DNA of 44,681 bases, from positions 1 to 44,681 of the forward strand of contig UQHQ01000015.1 of the NCBI GenBank assembly GCA_900540945.1, given 5' to 3'. Made by a program: the position numbers and the translations under genes. The notes under the pieces are model-generated. The model made no database searches. It saw only the letters and a program-made list of their open reading frames with translations, and was not told the DNA's origin. Of the stretch, positions 7,646-18,100 are shown piece by piece (position 1 is the first letter of the stretch; each line of letters opens with the position of its first letter). This stretch comes from an uncultured Collinsella sp. GTDB lineage: Bacteria; Actinomycetota; Coriobacteriia; Coriobacteriales; Coriobacteriaceae.

Positions 7646-10600
7646 TTAACTCATCCTGCCCATCACCTCGAGCAAGTCCTCGTACGTTGCCACGTTGTGG
7701 TAGCGCACATCACTGGTGCTCATTTCGTTGAAGAGCTTCTTGGCGCATGCGATTTTGGCGTTCTCCACGCCGGAAAGTTCCATCGAGTCCATGGTTCCCT
7801 TGGTCTCGGCGATAAAGAACACGTGGCGCACGCTGCCCTCCTTGAAGGCGATAGCCCAGTCGGGGGCATAGTTGCCTACCGGCGTGGGAATCTGGGATGT
7901 GCGAGGCAGCTTGGCGTAGACCGCTACCTCGGCGGCGGCGTCCATGTCCTCGGCAAACTTGCGCTCGCCGTCAGAATCCGGGAACACGAAACGCTGAATG
8001 TTCTTCTTCGCCTCGTACGCCTTACTCGCGTTGTCTGGCATGCGCTCGGTGAAGATCGCCTCGTCATAGGCATCGTCTATCTCGTGGTAGCTGATGTGCT
8101 CCACGACCATCGTTGCCTTCTCGGAGACGATGAGCGCGGCGGCCTTCTTGATGAACTCCTCGGGATTCACGCGGTAGAGCCTAAAGACGTTGGCGTCAAT
8201 TCCCGCGAGAATAGCGGCGGCGCTCCTACGAGTGATGGCAGCAGCTTGTGCAACCTCACCGACGAGGTCATACGTAACGCCAACGGTAGAGGTTCCCGCA
8301 TCCACGTCATGCGTCTCGGTACCCGTGCGCCCAAAGGACGAGCCACCCTCGACCTCGCCACGAGTTGCCTCGGCCTTCTGGTCGCCAATCGTAAGCACGT
8401 ACTGCAGCTTGCTCACACGCAGGTCGCTGTTGATGCGCGCGATTGCCTTGCGGCGCAGCTCGTCATCAGAGAAGCTCACGGTGTAGGCGTGCTTGCGGTT
8501 GATCCGGCTCCAAAGCTCCTTGAACTCCTTCTTGGCGAAGTTGTCCGTGAGCGAGTTCTCCGTCACCTTTTCCTCGGCCCGGCCAATCATGCCATCGAGG
8601 GCATGGGCGTCATAGACGCTCCTCACCAGGGATTCGACCGCCTTGGCATGCGCCTCATCCGCTATGTCCTCCGGCAGCATTGACACGAATTGCTCAACGA
8701 ACGCCCCCGCGCCCGCGGCCTCCCTGAAGGCGTCCGTTGGCCTATCGTCCTCGTCGATGAAGTCCGCTTTGTAAAGGGCCTTGTAGACACGCTTGGACTC
8801 GTACTCGGTAAAGAGCACGGACCGGCCGTCGACAACGATGTCGGCCCCGCTGAACAGGTTGGCCTCGACCTTCTTGGGACGCTCGCGCAGGCTCTTGCTG
8901 ATGTCGGTTTGCAGGTCGCGCACAAACGTCTCGTAGCTCTCGGACGCAATAACTGTGAGCAGGTTCACGCGGTGCACCTCATCGGGCCCCAGCAAGACCG
9001 CATCCTGGCGGTTGCCCCATTGGTCAACCGAGAGGCGCATGCCGCGACCCACCTCCTGACGCTTGGAGGTCTCGGAGCCCGACTCCTTGAGCGTGCAGAT
9101 CTGGAAGATGTTGGGGTTGTCCCAACCCTCGCGAAGCGCCGAGTGGCTGAAGATGAAGCGCACGGGCTCATCGAACGAGAGCAGCTTCTCCTTGTCGCGC
9201 AGGATCAGGTCATAGCCACGCCGTGCGTCGTCGTCGTTGATGCCAATACCATCCTCGCGCTCGGCCTTCTTCTCGACCTTGGACTCGACGGCGTTGCCCT
9301 TTTTATCCACCGAGAAGTAGCCGCTGTGAACCGCATGGGCGCCATCGCGTCGCAGGTAGTTGAGATAGCTTGGGTCATACGCGTCGTCCGTGGTGGGATG
9401 CGCCACGCGCTCGGCAATGGCCGCCGCATATTCTTCCTCGAAGATCTTGCCGTAGCCCACGGTCTCGCCGTTGCCGGAAAGGTCGCGATACTTCGCCACC
9501 TCATCGATGAAGAACAGCGAAAGACACTTGATGCCACGGCGGAACAGAGTCTCCTCCTTCTGGAGGTGGCTCTTAATAGTCTCGCGAATCTGAATGCGCT
9601 GGATGTCATCCGCCGCGGAGTCGCAGTAGACCTCGCCCATATAGATGCGGCCATTGTCGCCAATGGAGCTGTCCAGGAAGCGGACGTAACCGGGACGCCC
9701 GTCCTGCGGCGGCACCACGCCATCGTTGCCGCTTGCGATGGTGTAGCCGCGGTACGCTTCGAGCTTGGTGGACCCGCTTGCGTCATAGACGCTATCGCCC
9801 TCGCAAAAACGCTGGGTCTTCTTGCGGACCTTGCCGCCCGCGCCCATGTACTTGAACTCGATGACGGCCTCTGGGGCACGGCTCTTGCTCACAACGATGT
9901 CACGCAGGTAGAGATAGCCGTCGGTGCCGCGCATGTTTTTGAGTGAGAAGCCCTTGACCTCGATGCGCTTGACGAGTTTCTGGTTGTAGGCGTCCAGGGC
10001 GTCCAGGGCATACACCAGGTCGTGCTTCTCCTTGTGCGTTGCCGAATAGTTCAGCACGAACAGTGGGTTGAAGCGGGCGATGCCCTTCTGGGTCGCGCCC
10101 CCCTTCTTTCCCATCTTCTGGGGCTCGTCGCAGATGACGATGGGGCGGTTCGCAGCGATGACGTCGATTGGCCTGCGGCTGCTGAACTCGTCGCGCTCGT
10201 CGAAGATGATGCGCGCCGCCTTGTTCTTGGCGCCCTCCTTCATCGACGCGTTGAACGCCTGCATGTTGATGACCATGCAGTTGACGTCGCTCGATTGGGA
10301 ATACGCATCCAGCTCGGTCAGGTTGTCCGAGTCGTATATGAAGAACCTGATCTTCTTGTGGTATTGGGAGAAGAAGTGCTCCTGGGTGTTCTCCAGGCTC
10401 TTTGCCACTCCCTCGCGGATGGCGACCGATGGCACCACCACGATGAACTTGCACCAGCCGTACAGGCGGTTGAGCTCGAGCATCGTCTTGGTGTAGACGT
10501 AGGTCTTGCCGGTGCCCGTCTCCATCTCGACGTCCAGCTGGCAGGCTCCCATGCCGCAGAAAAGCTCCTCCGACTCGGGAATCTGGTTGCGTCGCTGCAC

Positions 10601-10828
10601 TGCGCGCACGTTTGCCAGTATGTCGGCGCCCGAAAGCGCGACGGGCGCGTTGGCATAGCCCTCGGTGCTCTCGTCGCCGAAGTCGATCTCACCCTGCGCG
10701 TGCTTTGGCTTTCGGCCCAGATCGCGCAGGTAGACGGAGGCGTCCTGGTTGGGCTGCCCCTCGAAGACTGAGGTCACTGCGTCTGCGGCGTCGGTTTGAT
10801 ACTGTTGAACTTTGAACTTGAACTTCAT
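7646..10828 (-). CDS. res: Type III restriction enzyme, Res subunit (helicase-nuclease)
   Basis: A 1060-residue superfamily 2 helicase-nuclease. Motif I is ETGTGKTY (about 103-110), motif II is DEPQ (234-237), the Asp-Glu-Pro variant typical of type III Res proteins, and the C-lobe has SHSALREGWDNPN and RQEVGRGMRL (motifs V-VI). The nuclease domain near the C-terminus has PDW (about 989-991) and ETKG (1008-1011), a PD-(D/E)xK site. In type III systems Res2 or Res1 binds Mod2, translocates or diffuses after ATP hydrolysis and cuts some 25 bp from the site. It starts 9 bp after the mod stop codon, consistent with co-transcription. If mod is off, Res should be inactive because it needs Mod for recognition. 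Confidence 0.9.
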   Translation of the reverse strand: MKFKFKVQQYQTDAADAVTSVFEGQPNQDASVYLRDLGRKPKHAQGEIDFGDESTEGYANAPVALSGADILANVRAVQRRNQIPESEELFCGMGACQLDVEMETGTGKTYVYTKTMLELNRLYGWCKFIVVVPSVAIREGVAKSLENTQEHFFSQYHKKIRFFIYDSDNLTELDAYSQSSDVNCMVINMQAFNASMKEGAKNKAARIIFDERDEFSSRRPIDVIAANRPIVICDEPQKMGKKGGATQKGIARFNPLFVLNYSATHKEKHDLVYALDALDAYNQKLVKRIEVKGFSLKNMRGTDGYLYLRDIVVSKSRAPEAVIEFKYMGAGGKVRKKTQRFCEGDSVYDASGSTKLEAYRGYTIASGNDGVVPPQDGRPGYVRFLDSSIGDNGRIYMGEVYCDSAADDIQRIQIRETIKSHLQKEETLFRRGIKCLSLFFIDEVAKYRDLSGNGETVGYGKIFEEEYAAAIAERVAHPTTDDAYDPSYLNYLRRDGAHAVHSGYFSVDKKGNAVESKVEKKAEREDGIGINDDDARRGYDLILRDKEKLLSFDEPVRFIFSHSALREGWDNPNIFQICTLKESGSETSKRQEVGRGMRLSVDQWGNRQDAVLLGPDEVHRVNLLTVIASESYETFVRDLQTDISKSLRERPKKVEANLFSGADIVVDGRSVLFTEYESKRVYKALYKADFIDEDDRPTDAFREAAGAGAFVEQFVSMLPEDIADEAHAKAVESLVRSVYDAHALDGMIGRAEEKVTENSLTDNFAKKEFKELWSRINRKHAYTVSFSDDELRRKAIARINSDLRVSKLQYVLTIGDQKAEATRGEVEGGSSFGRTGTETHDVDAGTSTVGVTYDLVGEVAQAAAITRRSAAAILAGIDANVFRLYRVNPEEFIKKAAALIVSEKATMVVEHISYHEIDDAYDEAIFTERMPDNASKAYEAKKNIQRFVFPDSDGERKFAEDMDAAAEVAVYAKLPRTSQIPTPVGNYAPDWAIAFKEGSVRHVFFIAETKGTMDSMELSGVENAKIACAKKLFNEMSTSDVRYHNVATYEDLLEVMGRMS

Positions 10829-10837
10829 GTAGACGCC

Positions 10838-12767
10838 TTAAATCACTTGGGGAACGGTGTCGGGGCTGTAGGTGCGGAAAAGCTCCTCGTAGTTGGCGTG
10901 AGTGGCGTCATCGGCCATGGACGAATCGCGGATAACGGCGTACCAGGGCTTGGCCTTCGCCATCTCCTCGATGGTGTCGGAGCCGACGTTCGCATCGAAG
11001 CATGCCGCCAACTTGTCGCCGTCCACGAAGAAGACTTTCTTGTCGGCGAGCACGCGCTCCTCGATCTTCGCGGAGTACGGGATGCCAAGCTTTGGCAGCA
11101 CCTCGAAGAGCAAATCCAGGTCGGAGCGCCCCTCCTTCACGTTGTCGGCGAAGTCGAAGAGGCTTTCCTGTGAGGTCTCGCCAGGCGTGAGGTAGAAGTC
11201 CTTGAAGTTCGAGGAGTCGATGCGCAGCACGCGGAAGCCCAAATCAGGATAGGTTTTAGGCTTTGCGCCGAGTTCGAGCTGACGATTGGCCTCGTCGATT
11301 TCGGCGGCAATTTTCACGCCTGTACAACGAATGCGTTCCTCACCAACATTGCACAGGTTTCCCCAGGGAGCCGGCGTTTCCTCAGGAAATTGGACGAGAA
11401 TGAATCGTCGACGCCCGTTATCTTCAACATTCTTGCGCATTACAGCTTCAGCCATTGTTGCCGAACCCGAGAAGAAGTCGACTATAAGATCTTCTTCATC
11501 GGTTGCAATTTGCACAATTTCTTTAAGCAACCCAACTGGCTTCGGAAAATCGAACACACCCTTGCCAAGTAAATTGGCAACTTCTTTCGTCCCTACATTT
11601 GATTGAAATTCTTTTTTATTCCATAGGCTTTTGGGGCTCTGGGTTAGCTTTCGCACTTTCTGAAAGACCCTAATATTGCCGTCGGGCCCCCGATACGCGG
11701 TTAGATCCCCAGCTTCTGTGCGAGCTTTGTCTTTACCCCATCGCCAAACACTTTTTAATCCATCGACTGTAGATGCCCATACTTCATCCCAGCCCACTTT
11801 CTCGTCCACAGACACTTCGTACATATTGTTTTCGTCGGGAACACTCGTATTGACCCAGAAGGGATACCTTAAATTAGGCCTATTCTCAGAATTAAATGCC
11901 CTAACATTTCGATTCCTTAGGCCCTGAAGGTTAAATCCACCTTCCGCATCAAAATAGCTGAAGGAAGCACCTTCGGTATCGACTTCGTTTAACGAAGCGC
12001 TCATGTAATTTTTCGTCACCACGAGTAGATACTCATGAGTTTTGGCAATGAGGCCATAACGTCGGCCTTCTGGCTTAACAACAACAGTGACAATGGAAGC
12101 GATATTATCGCTTCCAAATACAGTTTCGACCATTTTTTGAAGATTAATGAGTTCGTGATCGTCAATGCTAACGAACATTGTGCCATCTGCGGTAAGCAAA
12201 TCGCGTGCGAGCAAAAGCCTTGGGAACATCATGGAGCACCATTTCGAGTGAAATCTCCCGTTGCTCTCAAGATTCTGTACTAGTCGCCCCCCCATTTCCA
12301 TCATAATCACCACTTTCGGTGTTGTATTCGTCTTTCAACTTGGAAAAATCGTCATCATATACAAAATCATTTCCTGTGTTATAAGGTGGGTCGATGTAGA
12401 TGAGCTTCACCTTGCCGGCGTAGGTCTCTTTCAGAATCTTCAGCGCGTCTAGGTTGTCGCCCTCGATATAGAGGTTCTCCGTGGTGTCCCAATCTTTGGA
12501 CTTGCCCGGCTCGGGAATCATCGTTTTGTAGATGGGGTGGCGCGCCTCGGCCTTGGCCTCGCGCTTGCCTGGCCAAGTGAACTGGTAGCGCTCGCGTTGC
12601 CCTTCGGCAACGTCGCCCAAAAGGTCGCGCAGGGCGTCAAAGTCGACGACGCGCTCAAGCTCTCCTTCGGCGTTTTTCGTCTCCGTCATTACTTGAGGGA
12701 ATAGCTCGGCGATCTTTTCTATGTTCTCCGTGGCGCCATCGGCGGTTCCCAATTCGATCTTTTCCAT
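10838..12767 (-). pseudogene. mod: Type III DNA methyltransferase Mod, split by a frameshift at a G7 tract (probably phase-variable)
   Basis: Two adjacent frames together make one beta-class N6-adenine methyltransferase. The first (12767 to 12267) begins MEKIELG behind AGAGGTG and carries DPPYNTGN near residue 126; the second (running to 10838) carries the target-recognition region and FFSGSAT, the AdoMet-binding motif. The frames meet at a run of seven G on the coding strand (plus-strand 12287-12293). With six G the reading frame joins GNGG to RLVQNLESNGRFH and gives a protein of about 642 residues, normal for Mod. As written, translation ends six codons after the tract and lacks target recognition and motif I, so the allele is OFF. 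A homopolymer sequencing error is the alternative. The target-recognition part is clearly AT-richer than its flanks. Confidence 0.85.
12287..12293 (-). repeat. Homopolymer G7 tract (C7 on plus strand) at the mod frameshift
   Basis: Seven consecutive C on the plus strand sit exactly where the two mod frames must be joined. Loss of one base (or gain of two) restores the frame. Poly-G tracts of this kind are known slippage switches in type III mod genes of other bacteria. Confidence 0.8.
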
Positions 12768-12783
12768 CTAAACGCACCTCTTT

Positions 12784-14493
12784 CTAAAAGGGATAGTCAT
12801 CGTAGGCCCATTCAGGTTCCGGGGCGGGCATCTCCAAGAGGACGGAATCGGCTTCACCTGGCATGGAATCCAGCCTCTTGGCAAGCTTGCAAATCCAATC
12901 GGGGACGCTTGCTTTACCTCCCTCGATCTCGTTCTTGTATTTGACGAACAGGCGAAGCCCCTTCGTTTTGGCACCAACGGGACCGATGCCGAGGTTGTCT
13001 TCCAGCAGAGTACTGAACCCCAAATACGAATCGTGAAGCTCGCCGTCGGGGTAATCGTCGTTGCAACCAAAGAGGGACAGAATCGCTTTGTTGGCACCAA
13101 CCGTATGCTTCTCGTCTTCGGTGCCCTTGTTTTGCGAATCCCCATCGAATATCACAAAGCAGGGGATTCCGAATTCGCTGTAGAGGCGATAGAAGCGGTC
13201 GAGCTCATTCTTGCCGCCGCAACGCACTATCGAGATGCCTTTGCCATCGTAGTCGTATTCGATCTTGTCGAACGAGTAAGGCAAGATCAGCGACTCGCTC
13301 TCACCCTCAACGAGCACGACCTTCGAAGCGAAGAGGCCCTCTGCAGCTTTCTGCGAGTCGCCCGTGTTCTCGAACGCGTTACGATACTCGAGCATGAGAC
13401 GTTCTTCGTCGGTCTGTATCCCGAGACGCATTTGCAGGTCATCCATAAAACGTTGTGGTCTCGCCGTTCTGACGTACGTCCCCCGCTCCGCGCTTTTCCG
13501 AACCAGAAATAGCTGGTCAAAATGCCCAAGGTCGACGAACTCGGTCGAGTGGGTGGTAAGGAATATCTGCGTGCCCGAGTCCGCAAGCTCTTCGATAACC
13601 CGATAAAACTTGCGCCTTGCCTGGGGGTGAAGGTAAAGCTCGGGCTCGTCGATGAACAGGGGCGTATGGTTCTTAAGCTTCAGCCTAGAGTAGGCGCGAA
13701 GTATGGCGATGGTGAGGCTCGCCTGAACGCCCATTCCCATGTCCGACGCACGCATCTGAACGCCGGTCTCGCGTTCTGTCACGAAGATCTGGAGCGTCTT
13801 GTAGAGATTCCACGGGTCGTAGGCATTCAGGTCGACAGTCAAATCGTTCGGCGAGCAATTGAGCTGATGGGCCGTCTCCTCTTGCATGATCCTGCTGAGT
13901 TCGCCCATGAGATTGGTTCCGTCCTCATCTTCGATAGAGAAGAGGATTTGATCGCGAATCTCTTCCATTCGTCGCTTGAAAGCGGCCGCCTTGCTGACTT
14001 CCTCCCCGTCGGGAGTAGGAATGGTTTCCTCATTGAGGCGCTCGTTGAATTCCTTGAGCATCCTCCCCAATAAGCTCCACTGGCTAGACGCTGGGTTGTC
14101 GAGAATGCGCCTATCTGGGCCAATTGAGGCTGAGACATAGCGGCTGCGCGTCTCGTCGGTAATATATCCGCCGTTATAGTTCAGCCCATGCTTTTCATTC
14201 CCACGATAGTCGTGCCATGTCGAATCGAATGACAGACAATTGCCGTCGTCAAAACGTAGCTCTATACCCAGAGGCAGCTCTTCGTCGCCCTTATAGAAAT
14301 CCCAACGCTCAAGGCGATTGGCGGTCGGAAAGGACGGACCGAGTAGGAACTCCATCGAGGCCAGGATGTTGCTCTTGCCAACGTTGTTGGCGCCGATGAA
14401 CACGTTGATTCGCGGAGACAACTCGAGCTCAAGATGCTTGACGCTTCGGTAGTTGTTTACCGTCAGTTTGCTGATCTTCACTCTGCAGCTCAC
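12784..14493 (-). CDS. OLD-family ATP-dependent nuclease (ABC-type ATPase plus TOPRIM)
   Basis: A 569-residue protein with an N-terminal SMC/ABC-like ATPase and a C-terminal TOPRIM nuclease. Walker A is GANNVGKSN (about 34-42), a signature-like MGVQASL lies near 254-260, Walker B is LFIDEPELYLHP (279-290) with an H-loop TTHSTEF near 313-319. The TOPRIM part has VEGESE (396-400) and FDGD (449-452), the metal-binding acidic residues. Relatives include P2 Old and GajA of Gabija. The start is GTG 14493: its GTGA overlaps the TGA of the DUF4391 gene, indicating translational coupling. No UvrD-like GajB partner is present; the partners here are the type III genes. It is 16 bp upstream of mod. Confidence 0.85.
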   Translation of the reverse strand: MSCRVKISKLTVNNYRSVKHLELELSPRINVFIGANNVGKSNILASMEFLLGPSFPTANRLERWDFYKGDEELPLGIELRFDDGNCLSFDSTWHDYRGNEKHGLNYNGGYITDETRSRYVSASIGPDRRILDNPASSQWSLLGRMLKEFNERLNEETIPTPDGEEVSKAAAFKRRMEEIRDQILFSIEDEDGTNLMGELSRIMQEETAHQLNCSPNDLTVDLNAYDPWNLYKTLQIFVTERETGVQMRASDMGMGVQASLTIAILRAYSRLKLKNHTPLFIDEPELYLHPQARRKFYRVIEELADSGTQIFLTTHSTEFVDLGHFDQLFLVRKSAERGTYVRTARPQRFMDDLQMRLGIQTDEERLMLEYRNAFENTGDSQKAAEGLFASKVVLVEGESESLILPYSFDKIEYDYDGKGISIVRCGGKNELDRFYRLYSEFGIPCFVIFDGDSQNKGTEDEKHTVGANKAILSLFGCNDDYPDGELHDSYLGFSTLLEDNLGIGPVGAKTKGLRLFVKYKNEIEGGKASVPDWICKLAKRLDSMPGEADSVLLEMPAPEPEWAYDDYPF

Positions 14494-15110
14494 CTGCCAT
14501 TCTCGATGTCGACAATCTGCCTCTTGAGTTCCTTCGCCTGTTCGAAAAGCGCGTTCTTCCGAGCAAATTGCCTTTCCTTGCGGCCACGGGCTTCCACCTT
14601 GGCAAGCTCCGCGTGAAGAGCCTCGAGCCTCGCGTCGGCCTCGAATCGCTCCTCGACGGTCTCGGATTCGTTGCCGGAATCGCCGTAGGCAATCTGCGAG
14701 GCCAGAGAGTCCCAGACCTCGTCCATGTCCGTCGCGTTCACGTCAAGCCTGAGGGCAGAGGCGTCTTGCCATGCGCCGACCACAAGGGACTTGAGCATGA
14801 CCGCCATGCACGCCTCGGTGCCATAGGTGCACACAAACAGGAGCTTGTGCGGGTTCGCATTGGCCACGCAGGTGAGCACGTCCTCGGGCACGCGGTGAGC
14901 CTTCAGAGCAACCTCGAGCACCAGCACCTCATCGACACGTTCTCCTGATGCGATGCCCGTTGTGGCGGTCTTAACTGAGTTCGCAACGGTGAAGCGTTCC
15001 ACGTCATCCACGAACGACTGGCGCAGGGCGGGGCCAACCTTAAGGTGACCGTAGAAAGCCTCCTTGGGGATACGCCTTCCCACCTCGGTCGTGCTCGGAA
15101 GCCCTAGCAT
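14490..15110 (-). CDS. DUF4391 family protein
   Basis: A 206-residue protein starting MLGLPSTTEVGRRIPK, the typical beginning of DUF4391 proteins, which occur in type III-like restriction loci beside a PLD/SNF2 helicase and a methyltransferase; the biochemical role is not known to me. I chose ATG 15110, preceded by GGTGAGG, over the GTG at 15134 because family similarity begins there. The ATG overlaps the end of the helicase gene by seven bases (ATGCTAG) and its stop overlaps the next GTG start. A mixed alpha/beta domain is followed by a highly charged C-terminal helix from about residue 150 that could form a coiled coil and mediate contacts in a complex. Confidence 0.7.
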   Translation of the reverse strand: MLGLPSTTEVGRRIPKEAFYGHLKVGPALRQSFVDDVERFTVANSVKTATTGIASGERVDEVLVLEVALKAHRVPEDVLTCVANANPHKLLFVCTYGTEACMAVMLKSLVVGAWQDASALRLDVNATDMDEVWDSLASQIAYGDSGNESETVEERFEADARLEALHAELAKVEARGRKERQFARKNALFEQAKELKRQIVDIENGR

Positions 15111-18100
15111 CTGGGCCTCACCACCAAAAAGCACACGAGCTCGAAGTCATCGAGTCCCTCGATGTCGTTCTCCAGAAAGCCCGTCGTGCCGTCGGTGAAG
15201 AAGCTGTCGACGTCGGACTCCTGCTTGGAGTCCACGATCGACGCCACCGCGTCACGCAAGAGCCCAGCCTCGCGGCGCATGTCACGGCCGTTCTTGGTCT
15301 CGCGGTTGTAGGTGCGGCAAAGCGCCATGTCGGGCTCGGACTTGCCGCGGCACAAAAGGCGCATGTCGTCGAGCACCGCCTTGGGCTCCAGGTGTCCGCG
15401 AACAACGGATCCGTCGGATCCCATGCGAACCACATAGAACGGGTGCAGGTGGTTTCTGCCGTCGCGGTCAACCTTGGTGTTCACGTTCCTCAGCACAAAG
15501 ATGACGCCAGGCTCATCACCCTCCACGACGGCGTTGATGCCCGAGGGAAGCCGATCGATACTGGGGTTATCGCGGTAGTAGCCCACGAGGTCCATACGGA
15601 ACTCATTGAGTCCCAGGTCGGTGATGGACACGCCACCCGAAACGTCCTCCAGGTCAATGACCTCGTTATGCATCTGCACGAGCTGCTGACGACGGTACTC
15701 AAGGTCTCCTGTCTCCTCGGCGTTGATGTAGTCATCGTCACCCGTGGAGGTCATCACGGTTATGCGCATGCGCTCCTCAACACGCGCCTTGAGCTTTATG
15801 TACTCGTCCAGCTCAACGTCCGGCCAGTAGTTCACGAGTTGAATGCAAGCGTTCTTGGAGCCGATGCGGTCCACGCGGCCAAAGCGCTGCACGATGCGCA
15901 CGGGGTTCCAATGGATGTCATAGTTCACAAGGTAGTCGCAGTCCTGGAGGTTCTGTCCCTCGGAGATGCAGTCGGTGGCAATCACGATGTCCACGTCGCA
16001 GCCGCAGAGCTGCGGAGCTACCGCGTCTCGCTCCTTGGACACGGGCGAGAAGCAGGCAAGAATCTCTGGCATACGAGGCGGCACGACGTCGATGGTGCAG
16101 GCGCAGCCGTCTCCGGTAACCTTTGCGCACGCAAGGCCGAGCTCGCGCGCCGCAAATTCAGAGACGTTCTCATAGAGGTAGTCGGCGGTGTCCGAGAACG
16201 CGGTGAACACGAGCACCTTACGATTGCCTGGGTTGATGGGGCTCTTTACCTTCTCGCGAATCTGCTCGCACAGTTCGATGAGCTTGGCATCGTGGGCAGG
16301 GTCGATGTCGCGGACCATGGCAATGAGGACCTCAATGACGTCCACGTCCGCCTTGATATCGCGCTCCCAGCTCATCCAGTCCATATCCTCGATGAGGATC
16401 TTCGTGGCGCCGCCCACCTCGAAGCCGCTCTCGTCGTCGGGGTCGAAGTCGAACCCGCCCGGCAGGTCGCCGTCGGCCACACTGGCCCCAGTCGCTAGAC
16501 CGCTGCGGTAGTCGTCTATGGTCTCGAGGACGGCGTTCATGGCGGCGAGCACGCGCTCGAGCGTCAGGCGGAACGAGCACACCGAGCTCTCCAGGCGCTT
16601 GAGCAGGTTCGTCGTCATGAGTCGGCGCACGCCCGTCTCGCGGCCGCCCAGCGTGAGGTTTCCGCCGCCGCCCATCTTCGCGTACTTCTCCATCTTGCTG
16701 GGGTGCAAGTACGAGCTCGGCATGTACACGGCGAGCACGAGGGAGTCTAGCTCCTCGTATATCTCGCGGTAGTTGATCGCGTTCGCCAGCGTCGAGAGCT
16801 TGGGGCGCTTCGATATCGGCGGCAGGCGCTTCGGGAAGGGCTCGATGGCACTCATGTCGTAGTAGCGCTGGATGTGCTTGCGACTGCGCGCCACGGTCAC
16901 CTGGTCGAGCACCTCGAAGAAGTCGTAGTCGAGCATGTCGGTGAGGGCGTGGGTCGTCCGCTGCTCGCCGGGCAGCTTCGACCAGCGGGCGTAGACGGTC
17001 TGCGCGTTGCGGAACACCGTCTCGATGTCGTTCTCAAGGCGCAGCTTCTCCGACCAGCCGGTGGGGTCGCCCCAGTATGCCAGGGCGAGTTGGTTGCGCA
17101 GGTCGCGGAAGCGGTTGTTCACGGGCGTGGCGGACAACATCAGCACCTTGGTCTTCACGCCCTGCTTGATGACCTTCTCCATGAGCAGCTGGTAGCGGTT
17201 CATCCTGTCTTCCGACGCCGAGTCGCCGCCGTTTCGGAAGTTGTGGCTCTCGTCGATGACAACGAGCCCGTACGCGCCCCAGTTCAGGCGGTCGAGCGGC
17301 AGGCCCGTCTCCGACGTGCCGCGCGTGCGCGAGAGGTCGGTGTGGTAGAGCACGTCGTACTGCAGGCGGTCGCCCGCGATGGGGTTGTTCACGACGTTCG
17401 AGTTGTAGGTGATCCAGTTGTCGCGCAGCTTCTTGGGGCACAGCACGAGCACGTCCTTGTTGCGGCTCTCGTAGTACTTAATCACGGCGAGGGCGGTGAA
17501 CGTCTTGCCCAGGCCCACGGAATCGGCCAGGATGCAGCCGTTGTAGGTCTCGAGCTTGTTGATGATGGCGAGTGCCGCGTCCTTCTGGAAGTCGTAGAGC
17601 TTGTTCCAGATGAGGCTGTCGCGGAAGCCCAGCCCCTCGTTGGGCAGCACGTCCTCGGAGACGTCGTCCAGGAACTCGCTAAATATGCGATAGAGCGCCA
17701 TGTAATAGATGAGCTCGGGCGCGTTCTCCTGGTACATGGCCGTGATGCCGTCGATGACGGCGTCGGTGACGTCGTGGAGCTCGCCGGAGTCCCAGGCGTC
17801 GTCGAACTGCTTGAGCAAGGCGCGCGACTGGGAGGCGTCCAGGCGCATGGTCACGTCGGGGACGTTCGCGGAGTTGTCGCAGCCGAGCTTGCGCGTGGTG
17901 AAGCCGTCGAAGGGCATGTAGGCTACGTTGTCGTCCGTCTTGTCGATGTCCATGAAGCCGCTCATGCGCCCCTCGCCCTCGAAGGAGCGGAAGCGCGCCT
18001 TGCGGCGGATCCAGTCGGCGCACTCGGTCGCGACGGCCTTTTGCGTGAGCTCGTTGCGCAGCTTGATCTCGAAGTCGGTGCCGCAAAGGCCCTGCTCGCG

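Noticed and set aside
10838..12313. Second half of mod as an independent gene starting at the Met before VIMMEMGG
   Set aside because: It lacks the DPPY motif and the start has no ribosome-binding site; the join at the G7 tract explains it better.
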